Positions 16,717-26,800 of a stretch of DNA of 64,000 nt are shown piece by piece. The translations under genes were made by a program, and so were the position numbers. Every line of letters begins with the position of its first letter. Positions within the stretch are counted from its first letter, which is position 1. The DNA comes from Mucilaginibacter corticis (GTDB lineage: Bacteria > Bacteroidota > Bacteroidia > Sphingobacteriales > Sphingobacteriaceae). The notes under the pieces are model-generated. The model had not been told where the DNA came from, did no database searches, and worked only from the letters and a program-made list of their open reading frames with translations. The stretch covers positions 248,001 to 312,000 of the forward strand of contig NZ_VLPK01000004.1 in NCBI RefSeq assembly GCF_007558865.1. Reading direction: 5' to 3'.

Positions 16717-19041
16717 TTAGTTTTTAGCGAATGAGTAACTAATACCTAAGGTAAAGGTGCGAGGTGGAGCGGCGTTATAAGTGTCGCCGTATTGATTGCT
16801 GGTTACCGTGGTGGCGTATAATTTGTTGGTCATGTTTAGCACATTAAACCATATGCCCACACCTTTTACCAGCGTTTGCTTAAAGTCATACCCTAACCGC
16901 AAATTATAAATATCATAACCAGAATAAGTTTTGGTATTTGCCGGGTTGGTATAATATTGGTCGATATGTTGCCATTCTGTCGCAATTCTAAATCCCGGCA
17001 GGTAATTGGGCTTATAAGTTAACTCGGAATTAGCTATCCAGGCAGGGGCGTTGTTCATGCGTTTGCCGTTGTAACTGATGCTGTAGATGGTATTGGTGGT
17101 ATAATTGGTGGCAACCTCGCTGTAATCAATGTAAGTATGTTTAGCGTTTGTCCCGTTAAATCTAAAAATTAACTGATTAACAGGCGCATAAGTTATGGCA
17201 TATTCTATTCCCTGGTGACGCGTAGCACCTGCGTTTTGATTTTGGGTAGTATTATCAGGCAGTAGCTGGTTGATGATCTCGTTATGACCTTCAAGGTCAT
17301 ATAAACTCACTTCTATGTACATTTTCTTATCAAAAGCTGATACCCAGCCCCCAATTTCGTAGTTATTAAAGGTGGCCTGCTTAAGCGGCGTTAACTGGCG
17401 GGCACTATACAGGTCGCCGGTTTCAGGTGGCTGAAAACCTACGCTGTAATTGGCATAAAAACCCTTGTTTTCCCCCAGATCATAAGTTAAACCTAATTTT
17501 GGGGCAACAATATTAAAATCGTTGATTTCGTGCTGCTTATATTTTGTGTTGTTGGTTAAACCGTTGGTGAAGTTATAATGCACCCGGTCATAACGTAAAC
17601 CCATCACTACACGCAGCGGTTCAACGGGATTAATCTCATATTGTGTATAGGCCGCGGTATTAAAAAGCTTTATGCGGTAATTGTCAATATAGTTACCCGT
17701 ATTAGTAAACGACGTATAATAATTATTGGCCACGTCCTTGGTAATATCCAAAAACTGTGCATAGTAAGAGCTCGGGCTATCATCCAAATAAACACCGGCA
17801 ATTAAGCGCGAATTCAGGAAATCAAAATTACTGCGGTGCTGCACCAAAAAGCCGTAGCTCTGAAACTTCTGGTCATTAATCTGCCCGTTGCTACTCAGGT
17901 AAGCGCCGGTATTATCCCGCACGTCGGCAATATAATAGCTGGGTAACTGGGCGGTCGAATTATCCCTGAAGAACGCGGTGAAAAAAGTGCTGTTCTTATC
18001 GTTCCAGTTATGTTCAATCTTAGCGCTTGCCCTAAAGGCCTCAACCTTGCGGTAAGTAAAGCGCTGGTTGCTGCCATAGCTTTTGTTATAAAAGTGGGCG
18101 CTATCTAAACTGCCCGGCGTTTGGGTGTTTAAGTAATTGTAGGCTGCGCTTGCTGTCAGTTTGGTACGGTCGTTAACGGCGTAGGTGGTTTTAAAGTTGA
18201 CGGAGTATTTATCAAAATCGGAATAATCCTGCCAGCTATCTTTTTGATGGGCTACGTAGCCGCCTGCATACAAACCGAACTTGCCCGATGTAAAACCGCC
18301 GTCGGCATCAACCCTGCGGTAGTTAAAATTGTCGCCTTGTATGGCTAGGTTGCCTGCATATCCGGCAGGCGGCCCCTGGGTAATGAAGTTTACCGCCCCG
18401 CCAATTGAATTACTGCCATATAGTGATGATGCAGGGCCCTTGATCACCTCGATATCTTTCACGCCGCTCATGTTGATCTCATAAAGCGAATTGTGGTTAA
18501 AGATTCCCGTAGGGCGAATAGGCACACCATCTTCCATATATAGATACAATGCATTATAGGTGATTGGCTGGCGGATAGCCATGGTATGCTGCTCATTACC
18601 TAAATTAACCATGTATACGCCTGCTACCTTGTTCAGCAGTTGGTACAATGCGGTGGCTTTGGTATCTTTTATCTGGGCCGAATTGATCTTGCTGATAGCA
18701 ATGGGCGCATCCTGCCTGGCTTCGCCTTCGCGGCTGGCTGATACGATAACGGGTTGCAGATCGACATTTGATGGCTCTATCGCTATGCTTAATTTATCGC
18801 CGGTTACGTCAACTGTTTTAGCGATGTAGCCAACCATGGTAACCGTAATTGTTTTTATGTCTGCGGCGATAGTGAACTGGCCTTTAGCGTTGGTTTGTGA
18901 TAGGGTAGTGCCAGCTTGTTTGATCATTACGCCGGGTAATGGCTCGTGCGTAATGGCATCAGTAACTGTGCCGGTTATGGTTTGGGCAAATGCAATGGTG
19001 GTAAAAAAGTTCAGCAAAAAAAATATATAATATTTTTTCAT
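16717..19041 (-). CDS. TonB-dependent outer membrane receptor (metal/siderophore type)
   Basis: The 774-residue protein begins with a signal peptide (KKYYIFFLLNFFTTIAFAQ), a carboxypeptidase-regulatory-like beta domain (about 21-100: GTVTDAITHEPLPGVMIKQ), the plug (about 115-225: YQLLNKVAGVYMVNL, DIEVIKGPASSLYGSNSIGG) and a 22-strand barrel to the C-terminal GISYSFAKN. It uses TonB/ExbBD energy to import a ligand. Length and plug place it with FecA/FhuE-like siderophore or metal receptors rather than the roughly 1000-residue SusC glycan receptors, and no susD follows. Heads the operon receptor, PepSY protein, heavy-metal lipoprotein. Confidence 0.93.
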   Translation of the reverse strand: MKKYYIFFLLNFFTTIAFAQTITGTVTDAITHEPLPGVMIKQAGTTLSQTNAKGQFTIAADIKTITVTMVGYIAKTVDVTGDKLSIAIEPSNVDLQPVIVSASREGEARQDAPIAISKINSAQIKDTKATALYQLLNKVAGVYMVNLGNEQHTMAIRQPITYNALYLYMEDGVPIRPTGIFNHNSLYEINMSGVKDIEVIKGPASSLYGSNSIGGAVNFITQGPPAGYAGNLAIQGDNFNYRRVDADGGFTSGKFGLYAGGYVAHQKDSWQDYSDFDKYSVNFKTTYAVNDRTKLTASAAYNYLNTQTPGSLDSAHFYNKSYGSNQRFTYRKVEAFRASAKIEHNWNDKNSTFFTAFFRDNSTAQLPSYYIADVRDNTGAYLSSNGQINDQKFQSYGFLVQHRSNFDFLNSRLIAGVYLDDSPSSYYAQFLDITKDVANNYYTSFTNTGNYIDNYRIKLFNTAAYTQYEINPVEPLRVVMGLRYDRVHYNFTNGLTNNTKYKQHEINDFNIVAPKLGLTYDLGENKGFYANYSVGFQPPETGDLYSARQLTPLKQATFNNYEIGGWVSAFDKKMYIEVSLYDLEGHNEIINQLLPDNTTQNQNAGATRHQGIEYAITYAPVNQLIFRFNGTNAKHTYIDYSEVATNYTTNTIYSISYNGKRMNNAPAWIANSELTYKPNYLPGFRIATEWQHIDQYYTNPANTKTYSGYDIYNLRLGYDFKQTLVKGVGIWFNVLNMTNKLYATTVTSNQYGDTYNAAPPRTFTLGISYSFAKN

Positions 19042-19176
19042 ATTAATGTGTAAGAGAAGTTGCCTTCTGTGGTTAAGAAAAAATTGGATGTAGTAGGGTA
19101 CAGGATCAGGTATAAAGACGCGAAACCACGTTTATGGCGTAGCGCATATTTACCTGAAAACTGTAAAAAGGAAAAC

Positions 19177-19548
19177 TTAACCTAACTGCGGAGGGCGGAA
19201 AACAGCGCCGCTAAAAGCTACAGCAAGCGGACTGTTGTAAGGGGTTGACACGGTACGCAATAACCGGGTGTGGAAGGTAATTGTAGTGGCTGATGCAAAA
19301 AATACTTCCTGGAAAAGATTTTTTTGTGACTGGCGCGAATCATTCTTTTCGGCATCCTGCGCAGCCTTGATCTTTTTCATGAAATAGCAATGGCCATTAC
19401 AATGCATCCAGGGTTTATCGCGGTTCTCGCACAAATTAGTGGCGATGTATTTCTTGTTTAACTCAAATCCCGCGTATACAAAATAGCGCGAAAAGTTGGC
19501 CGAAACCATAGTAACAAGTAATAAAATGGCGGTAAAACGCTTTAACAT
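19177..19548 (-). CDS. small Cys/His-rich protein linked to metal receptor locus
   Basis: A 123-residue product with a hydrophobic N-terminus (LKRFTAILLLVTMVSANFS) that serves as signal peptide or anchor. The centre holds a compact motif NLCENRDKPWMHCNGHCYF with C40, H49, C50, H53 and C54, a plausible metal site. The C-terminal third is less distinctive (TPYNSPLAVAFSGAVFRPPQLG). Proteins with this DKPxxxCxGxCxLxK pattern recur in Bacteroidota beside TonB receptors of metal loci, as I recall, but have no assigned function. It lies 135 nt upstream of the receptor gene on the same strand. Confidence 0.75.
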   Translation of the reverse strand: MLKRFTAILLLVTMVSANFSRYFVYAGFELNKKYIATNLCENRDKPWMHCNGHCYFMKKIKAAQDAEKNDSRQSQKNLFQEVFFASATTITFHTRLLRTVSTPYNSPLAVAFSGAVFRPPQLG

Positions 19549-19603
19549 ATCGCTGCAAAGGTAATTGCTAAACGATGCAAAAGCAAATAGGCAGAGTATT
19601 AAA

Positions 19604-19640
19604 AACCGGCCATTGCTACAAGTAGTAACAATGGCCGGTT
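19604..19640. terminator. intrinsic terminator or stable hairpin
   Basis: Perfect 12-bp stem aaccggccattg (19604-19615) and caatggccggtt (19629-19640). Read on the minus strand it is followed by TTTT from the A-run at 19600-19605. It ends the tandem paralogue unit (19652-20510). Confidence 0.7.
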
Positions 19641-19651
19641 ATGTACTACTA

Positions 19652-20014
19652 TTATTTATCTCTTTTTAAAGTGGCGCGCAGGCTTTTGCCTGCCACATCA
19701 GCTGCAACTACAACAGAGTCGCCATAATATTTTCCGGTGTGCATTACAACCAACTTGCCTACTTTTACATTAAACGTAAGGTCATTGCCTGTTAAAACAC
19801 CATCGGTAATAGGCAGGTCATTACCATCTGGTGATTGCACTGTACCGGTTAATTTATCGCCATCAACTTTAAAATTGTAAACCAGGGCGATATCATCTTC
19901 AGGGGTGATTTTTACTGAGCCGGTCCATTTGCCGTTTAACCCGGTTATTGCTGCAAGGCATACAGCAAAACTACCTAATACTAACAGCGCGGTTGTTAAG
20001 ATTCTTGTTTTCAT
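19652..20014 (-). CDS. secreted small beta-rich protein, paralogue 1
   Basis: A 120-residue exported protein: signal peptide up to about residue 22 (VLGSFAVCLAAIT), then a compact beta domain opening LNGKWTGSVKITPEDDIALVY, with VDGDKLTGTVQSPDGN and GKYYGDSVVVAADV. It aligns along its whole length with the product of the gene at 20142, sharing the GKW(T/K)GS, YNF(K/N)VDGDKLTGT and GK(Y/F)YGDSVVV blocks. This looks like a lipocalin-type or similar small barrel known only from Bacteroidota hypothetical proteins. Ligand and role unknown. Gap to the paralogue is 127 nt. Confidence 0.8.
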   Translation of the reverse strand: MKTRILTTALLVLGSFAVCLAAITGLNGKWTGSVKITPEDDIALVYNFKVDGDKLTGTVQSPDGNDLPITDGVLTGNDLTFNVKVGKLVVMHTGKYYGDSVVVAADVAGKSLRATLKRDK

Positions 20015-20141
20015 AATCCTGAGTAGTTTTATTTAAAAATACCCGGCTTATGTGAACAAAAAATTATCCTCGATTTAAGTAAACAATAAGTTAAGTTTAA
20101 CTTACCTGTTAATATTAAATGAAGGTTGCTATAATGCTAAC

Positions 20142-20510
20142 TCAGTTTTTATCAGCCACTTTTTTTAGCACGGAGTGAACTTTTTGTCCGTCAAGCAGGG
20201 CAACTACAACAACCGAATCGCCATAAAATTTGCCGGTACTTGGCACGGTCTCATCATTTACGTCAACTTTAAAAGTAAAGTCTTTTTCGTTTATGATCTT
20301 ACCGTCATAGATCTTCAGCTCGCCGCTTGGTGAAAATATGGTGCCTGTTAATTTATCGCCGTCAACATTAAAATTGTAGGTAAGTGAAATATCGTCACCA
20401 TCGGCTGTTTTGATCGATCCTTTCCATTTGCCGGCAAGGCCGGTTACGGCAGCAAAACAAATAAGCGCACAGCTTACCAGTAAACTTGTAGTTATGATTT
20501 TTCTTTTCAT
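20142..20510 (-). CDS. secreted small beta-rich protein, paralogue 2
   Basis: A 122-residue paralogue of the preceding entry, with signal peptide MKRKIITTSLLVSCALICFA and mature domain AGKWKGSIKTADGDDISLTY, NVDGDKLTGTIFSPSG, ENDFTFKVDV-like strands and GKFYGDSVVVVALL. The two proteins are about half identical by eye, which points to an old tandem duplication with divergence of the surface loops. The mature part has no Cys, so no disulfide. It is upstream of paralogue 1 on the same strand; whether they share a transcript is uncertain given the 127-nt spacer. Confidence 0.8.
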   Translation of the reverse strand: MKRKIITTSLLVSCALICFAAVTGLAGKWKGSIKTADGDDISLTYNFNVDGDKLTGTIFSPSGELKIYDGKIINEKDFTFKVDVNDETVPSTGKFYGDSVVVVALLDGQKVHSVLKKVADKN

Positions 20511-20631
20511 GATCGGTGGTTTTATAATTCATTTAAATTTAGAACTTTTATTTCAACAAACGAAACACAAAATAGTTAGTCTTATTTGTTGATTTAAAAG
20601 TAGATAACCTGCCGATCATAACCGTCCGTGA

Positions 20632-21534
20632 TCAAGGGGTGTTATAGTAGTAAATAGGAGCGAAAATACCCTCGCTGGTGGTATAGTAGCCTTTACCCTC
20701 GGCTGTAAAGCCAATTGCCTCGCCTTGTCTTTCCTGCTGATAATTTAACTCTTCGGGTTTTTCCTGCATAACTTTCCATACAGGTTCATCCTCATTGCGT
20801 TTCCAGTAATAAACCTTCTCATAACTTTTTAGCAGGATCTGGCGTCCGTCTTTTGATATATCGCCGGCAGTTATCCATTTAAATGGCTTAAAGCCGGCAA
20901 AAAATAGTTTGGCACGACGGGTCATTACAACCGTATCATTGGCTTTGTAAGCAAGCGGAGCAGTGTAAATACCTACCGTATCATGTCTTTTTGAAACTAC
21001 GTAGAACAGCTTTTCTAAAGGATCAACCATTAAAGTTTCAGCATCTTTCGGGCCGTCGGGGTATTTTAAGTGGAGTGGGGTAGCTGTTGCATGTGTAACG
21101 CCTTCTTTAAAAAATGACGGCTGTTCGGCCATCCGGTAAATGGTAATGAATTTACGCATGCTGTAATTGTCACCGATATCGCCCATATAAACATAGCTTT
21201 TTTTACTATCAGGGCCGGGGCCAACGGCTATATCTTCACAATCAACTACACCCTTTTCGGCTTTAGTAGCGCCCTTAAAATAAATCGTCGAGATCAATTT
21301 GCCATCAGGTGATATGCTGAAAAAACGACTGGTATCACCGCTGTCGTTATGTACGTAATAAATATCCTTTTCAATGCCCGATGCCGAGATACCCGAAATC
21401 TCGTTCATCTCTTTATCCTGTAAATGCCCCGTTATGGTTATCTGTCTTACCATATACCGATGCCTGGCATAAGCCCCTAAAAACAACGCGAATATGACGG
21501 GGATGAGTATATTTAATTTTTTAGTCCGGCTCAT
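20632..21534 (-). CDS. membrane-anchored beta-propeller-like protein
   Basis: The 300-residue product has one N-terminal hydrophobic anchor (ILIPVIFALFLGAYA). The rest reads as blades of a propeller or SdiA-regulated/esterase-like fold: EISGISASGIEKDIYYVHND, VDCEDIAVGPGPDSKKSYVYMGDIGDN in parts, DAETLMVDPLEKLFYVVSKR, GDISKDGRQILLKSYEKVYYW and GEAIGFTAEGKGYYTTSEG. The conserved EDIA, GDIGDN and GEAIGF blocks suggest an active or ligand site facing the periplasm. No enzyme activity can be assigned. Monocistronic between two terminator-like elements. Confidence 0.75.
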   Translation of the reverse strand: MSRTKKLNILIPVIFALFLGAYARHRYMVRQITITGHLQDKEMNEISGISASGIEKDIYYVHNDSGDTSRFFSISPDGKLISTIYFKGATKAEKGVVDCEDIAVGPGPDSKKSYVYMGDIGDNYSMRKFITIYRMAEQPSFFKEGVTHATATPLHLKYPDGPKDAETLMVDPLEKLFYVVSKRHDTVGIYTAPLAYKANDTVVMTRRAKLFFAGFKPFKWITAGDISKDGRQILLKSYEKVYYWKRNEDEPVWKVMQEKPEELNYQQERQGEAIGFTAEGKGYYTTSEGIFAPIYYYNTP

Positions 21535-21638
21535 TGGGGGCTAAGCGTTTTGTGCAAAGGTACTTAAAATGAGTGGGGCGCCCAATTCTAAACTAAACGA
21601 CTTATGTTAAAAGATGTTAACAGATTTGATTTTCAATA

Positions 21639-21663
21639 ACAAAGGCCCCGTCAGGGCCTTTGT
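21639..21663. terminator. intrinsic terminator
   Basis: Stem acaaaggccc (21639-21648) and gggcctttgt (21654-21663) pair perfectly around a 5-nt loop, 7 nt after the desaturase stop on the minus strand. It probably ends the desaturase transcript. Confidence 0.75.
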
Positions 21664-21669
21664 ATATAT

Positions 21670-22671
21670 TTAATTATGTGCCATTTCCGCATCGGGTTTT
21701 GATACGTCGGTAAGGGCAACTTTGCCTCTTTCTTTTCTCAGGATCCGGTTAAATAACGAGATCTCTTTATCAAACAAAAAGCGGAAAAACAGCTTGGTCC
21801 ATGATTTATGAGAGTATAAAGTATCATAATATTCAGGCGCGGTTTTCTTTATCTGCGGTAATTTGTTCCATGGGATAGACGGAAAGTCATGGTGCTCATT
21901 ATGAAAGCCTACGTTAAAGGCAACCAGGTTTAAGCCGCCGTAATAGCTGTAGGTTTCCTGCTCAACACTATGGGTTAAATAGTGTTCCTGTATCCAGCGT
22001 GCGCCAAGCGGGTGCAAACCAACAGAAAACATGAAGCTTAATATTAAAAATGCTAACGCGTGCCATCCTAAAAAATAATATATGGCGGCAGTAAATGCTA
22101 CTTGTACAGCAAGGTTTGCTAAAACCCAGATATCAAAAGGATGGATCTCGCGTAACCTTGAAAGACGGAAGATCTGAAATACCGGGTAAAACAGTAACCA
22201 CAAGGCTTTTCCTAAAAATGAATTATTAATAAGCTTTGCTTCCCACCTGTTTGGCAAGTCGGCATCTAACTCATGTACACCCTGGAAAGAGTGGTGTTTG
22301 ATATGATAACGCTCGAAAGAAATAGAACTTGGGAAAATTTGCGGCATATTAGCCAACATACCGGCCCAGCGGTTAGCCGAACGGCTCTTAAACAATAACT
22401 GGTGTGCACACTCGTGGATCATTACAAAAAGCGCATGATCTGCAAAAGCCCCTAATAAATAAGCAGCGCCAAATACCAGCCACCATGATTGGTCGCGAAG
22501 CAGGTAAGCTAATACCAGTTGGAAAGCAACAAGGCCAATTATCGCAAATATGGTACTTGGATTTTTGCCTATCAGGTTCCGCATATTAGGAAACTGCTTT
22601 AAAATTTGTTTGGTGCGTACACGGTGTGGCTCTGCAACCTGCGAGTAGACAAAGTCTGTTCTTTTAGTCAT
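21670..22671 (-). CDS. fatty acid desaturase resembling dihydroceramide delta-4 desaturase (DEGS)
   Basis: A 333-residue di-iron membrane desaturase. Histidine boxes: HECAH (residues 86-90), HIKHH (123-127) and HNEHH (257-261), with further His at 220 and 230. The surroundings match eukaryotic sphingolipid delta-4 desaturase DEGS1/DES1 rather than ordinary acyl-CoA or phospholipid desaturases: an N-terminal EPHRVRTKQILKQFP segment, SISFERYHIKHH, and YSYYGGLNLVAFNVGFHNEH followed by HDFPSIP. DEGS introduces the 4,5 trans double bond of ceramide. Sphingobacteriaceae make sphingolipids, so a substrate exists in the host. Sequence recall supports the family; enzymatic specificity is inference. 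Confidence 0.88.
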   Translation of the reverse strand: MTKRTDFVYSQVAEPHRVRTKQILKQFPNMRNLIGKNPSTIFAIIGLVAFQLVLAYLLRDQSWWLVFGAAYLLGAFADHALFVMIHECAHQLLFKSRSANRWAGMLANMPQIFPSSISFERYHIKHHSFQGVHELDADLPNRWEAKLINNSFLGKALWLLFYPVFQIFRLSRLREIHPFDIWVLANLAVQVAFTAAIYYFLGWHALAFLILSFMFSVGLHPLGARWIQEHYLTHSVEQETYSYYGGLNLVAFNVGFHNEHHDFPSIPWNKLPQIKKTAPEYYDTLYSHKSWTKLFFRFLFDKEISLFNRILRKERGKVALTDVSKPDAEMAHN

Positions 22672-22776
22672 AAAATTTTATAAAAATCAATTTTTTAAGT
22701 TTGTATAGGGATATATATTTATAAACTCAATTCTCCAATAATAATTATAAAATTTTACATATAAGTTATAAAAATA

Positions 22777-23766
22777 TTATTCTTGTTTAAAAACTAATAC
22801 CTTGAAAGTGCCCGGAATTGCTTTACGGGTACCCTGTTCCATGGTGGCTACGCTCAAGTAAATCTTATGTGTTTTAGTATCTAAAGCTAATGTTTTTGCA
22901 CGGGTTTGTGTAGCTAATGTTTGTACAACGGCATACTTATCAGCGGCTTGTTGTTTAATGATGGTGGTAGTTCCGTCGCCGTTCGAGCAAAAGATCAGCT
23001 TGGTTTCAGGATCGAAAGCTACCGCGTCAACACCTGCACCAATGGGTACGGTAGCCACAACTTTGCCTGTTAAAATATTTACTACTTCCATTGCTTTATT
23101 TTCACGACAAACAGAAAAAGTGCGATTGGTTTTCGGGTCAAGCGCTATACCGGTAGGGCCGCCACCGGGTGCAAGAGGATAATTTTTGATCACCTTCATT
23201 GCTTTCGCGTCAATAACATTCAGGCTGTTCTTGTCTTCCAGGTTATTGTATATTTTGCCTTTACCATCGCTTACAGCAAATTCAGGCCCGCCGCCCAGTG
23301 CAATGGTGCCAACTTGTTTAAGCGTATTCGGATCTACAACCGACGAATTGTTGCTTTCGCCGTTAAAGCTGTAAACACGGTCAGTAAAAGGATCATACAT
23401 AATAGCATCCGGTCCTTTGGCGTCGACAGGGATAGTCGCTATTGTTTTTAAGGTCTTCAGGTCGAAAGCTACAACCGCGTTAGCACGCCCATCACTGATA
23501 AAACCGCGATTAGCTTTATTGTCAATAGCTATACCATGTACGCCCTTCATGTTATCAATTACACCTACCTGTTGGTCTGTAGCCAGGTCAACCACGTTTA
23601 CCATAGTGCCATGCGATACATACAAGCGGTTGTTTACTTGGTCGATAGACAGGTAATCATAGCCGCCATCGCCCGTTAAATTGATGGTTTTGTCTAATAC
23701 ATAAGTTTGGGCATAGGTCATGCCGGCCAGTAATATGGCCGCAGCAGTTAAAAAGGTCTTTTTCAT
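22777..23766 (-). CDS. YncE/YVTN-type beta-propeller protein
   Basis: A 329-residue exported protein: signal peptide MKKTFLTAAAILLAGMTYAQ and then seven repeats of about 40 residues with the YVTN-like pattern (NRLYVSHGTMVNVVDLAT, NRGFISDGRANAVVAFDLK, DRVYSFNGESNNSSVVDPNT, NRTFSVCRENKAMEVVNILT). Such propellers bind DNA or partner proteins in the periplasm, or serve as surface proteins; no catalytic residues stand out. It lies 51 nt downstream of the RND pump gene on the same strand and could be read through from that operon. Function uncertain. Confidence 0.85.
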   Translation of the reverse strand: MKKTFLTAAAILLAGMTYAQTYVLDKTINLTGDGGYDYLSIDQVNNRLYVSHGTMVNVVDLATDQQVGVIDNMKGVHGIAIDNKANRGFISDGRANAVVAFDLKTLKTIATIPVDAKGPDAIMYDPFTDRVYSFNGESNNSSVVDPNTLKQVGTIALGGGPEFAVSDGKGKIYNNLEDKNSLNVIDAKAMKVIKNYPLAPGGGPTGIALDPKTNRTFSVCRENKAMEVVNILTGKVVATVPIGAGVDAVAFDPETKLIFCSNGDGTTTIIKQQAADKYAVVQTLATQTRAKTLALDTKTHKIYLSVATMEQGTRKAIPGTFKVLVFKQE

Positions 23767-23817
23767 TGCGTAGTTTTTTTATTCAAACATCGTTACCGAT
23801 TCTGTAGAAAGCTTGTA

Positions 23818-26800
23818 TTATGCAACATGTATTTTTAAATGATCGTGCGGATCAACATCTCCTTTGCGATACAGGATTTTCAACATACTTGGCAACACAA
23901 TGAGCAACAAAGGCAATGCAGCCAGGAATCCGCCAATTACCGCGATAGCCAGCGGCTGGTGCAATTGCGCGCCTGCGCCAATACCCAAAGCCAGCGGCAT
24001 TAAAGCAATGATGGCGCCCAAAGCGGTCATTAATTTAGGGCGTAATCGGGTTGAGATAGAATAGATAATGGCCTCGTCTGCTTTACTGCCGTCTAATACG
24101 CTTTGTTTAAATTGCAGGAACGTGAATATGGCATTTTCACCAATTATACCTACAATCATGATTAACCCTGTATAACTGCCCACGTTAAGTGGGGTGCCGG
24201 TTAGAAACAATGCCAGTAAACTACCTGAAATACCCAATACGGATACCACCAGGATCAACACCGCTATCCTGAACTGTTTGAACAGGAATAATATCACCCC
24301 AAAAACCAGTAAACAAGCAGTTATCAAAATAGTCAGTAACTCTTTAAACGATTGTTGTTGCTCGGCATCGGCACCGCCATATTCTATGTGATAACCTTGC
24401 GGCAGGTTTATTTTGGCTACCGCTTTTTTAATGGCCGGCATTACCGTACCCAGGTCGCTGCCCTCAATGCGTGAACTTACCACGCCTATGGATTGCAGGT
24501 TTTCGCGGTTTATTTCGGCATCGCCGGGTTTTAGTTCTACTGTTGCCAGTCTGCTGATCGGGATCATATTACCCTTTGGTAAAAATATATTCAGATCTTT
24601 TACCCCCGATATACTCAATGAGCGATTGCCCGGATAAACCATTCGTATAGTTGATAGCTGTTGTTTATCAAGTAAATTACCAACGATACTTCCTTCCAGA
24701 GCGGTTTGCGTTTGTGCCTGCAGGTTAGCAGGGGTTACATTATATTGCGCCAGTTTATCATAATCAGGCACAATACTTACAGAAGGCCCCGCTATTACAA
24801 TGCCGTTAAAAACATCAGCCGTGCCTTTTACCGTATTTAGCGCGTCGGCAATCTGTTTGGATAATTCTTGCAGTTTATGCTGATCATCGCCGTAAACTTT
24901 TACCTCGATAGGTTCGGCGGTGGTGGTCAGGTCGCCCAGCATATCGCCTATAACCTGCCCGAAATCTATCACCAGGGCAGGTTGGGTTGACGAGATTTTT
25001 TTACGCAGTTCGCTGATTACTTCATCGGTACTTTTATCGCGTTGCTTTTTTAGCTGGATCAGGTAGTCGCCACGGTTCGGTTCAGTAATAAAGAAACCCA
25101 TCTGCGTGCCGGTACGGCGCGAGTAGGCTTCAACTTCGGGTTGTTTGATGATGATCTTTTCGGCCTCGCGCAGCATGCGGTCTGTTTCTTCTAACGAAGT
25201 GCCCGGAGGCGAGGAGTAATCTAAAACAATACTGCCCTCATCAATATCCGGCAGGAAACCGGTTTTTAACGTTCCCGGAATAAGTACGATCACCACAATC
25301 AAACCGATGATGATGGCAAAACTTAACCATGGGCGCAATATGAACCAGCGCACCCATTGTTGTTTGGGAACACGGTGCGGCTTTTCTTTTTTCGCCTTTA
25401 ACAGATCGGCAGATTTTGGCTTGCGGGTAAGCAGCAGGTAAACAACCGGCAGGCCCATCCACGTTACAAAAAATGAGCATACCAATGTGATGATCATGGT
25501 ATTGGTCAGCACCTGGAAATAAGCACCTGCAACACCCGTCATCAATAAAAACGGCACAAAAATTACAATGGTACTTATAGAAGATCCTACCATTGCCGGG
25601 AACAAATAGTCTACAGCCTTGTGGATCAGTTTGCTGGTCAGTTCGTTTGGATGTTCTTCATGAGCGCGGTGGATCTGCTCGACAACCACAATGGCATCGT
25701 CAATAATTAAGCCTATGGCCGCGGCAATAGCGCCCAGCGTCATGATGTTGAAGGTATAGCCCACCCAATACAACACCAGCAAAGTGAGGCTTAGCGTTAC
25801 GGGGATGGTTATTAATATGGCGATACTTGCTTTTAATGATCGTAAAAATATAATGGCTACAATTATTGCCAACAGTAAACCCACCCATAAGCTGTCGCTC
25901 ACACTTTTTATAGAATCGTTTACAAAATCAGCCTGGATATAGTAGGGCTTTATGGTGACATCGGCAGGCAGGATCTTTTGCATTTCTTTCACCTTATCAG
26001 CCATAGCAGTTGACAGCGATACCAGGTTTGCGTTTGGCTGTTTAATTACAGCTACCAGTACACCATCATGCCCGTTGGCGTTAATGCGAGTGTATTCAAT
26101 GCCCTCGTTTATTTCCACATAGGCAATATCCTTTAGCTGGATAATACGCTTACGGTCATTGCTCACGATCATGTTTTGCAACTGCTCTTTGGTGGCAATG
26201 GTGGCATCGGTAACGGCCAGGTACAGCATTTTATAGTCAGACAGGTAACCGCCCGATTTTACAAAGTTGGTTTGCGCCAGCGCGTTGGTAATAACATCGG
26301 GCGTTACGCCCAGGCTGCTCATTTTTTGGCGATTAAGGATAAGCCAGTACTCTTTTATCTTACCGCCTATTATCCTGATCTCTGATACACCATCAACCTG
26401 CGATAAAAAGGGCTTAATGGTATAAGTTGCCAGCTGGCGCAACTCGATCGGCGAGCGGTTATGGCTTTCTAAAGTGTACCCGCTAACAGGCAAGATCGAC
26501 GGGTTCATTTTTTGCACGCTGATATTTACATCGGCAGGCAAATCGTTCTTTATCTGGTCAATAGCCGATTGGATACGTTGCTGGCTCAGGTCCATATCAG
26601 CATTCCAGCTCATAAAGGCCGATATTTCGCAGCTGCCGCGGCTGGTGGTGCTGCGTACAATTTGTAGGTCGGGCACCTGTTTAACAACATTCTCCAATGG
26701 CTTAGTAACCGTAACCATCATTTTGTCTACGGGTTGCAGGCCCTCGTCGGCAATGATCTTTATCTTGGGGAACGTGATCTCGGGGAAAAGCGAGGTTTGC

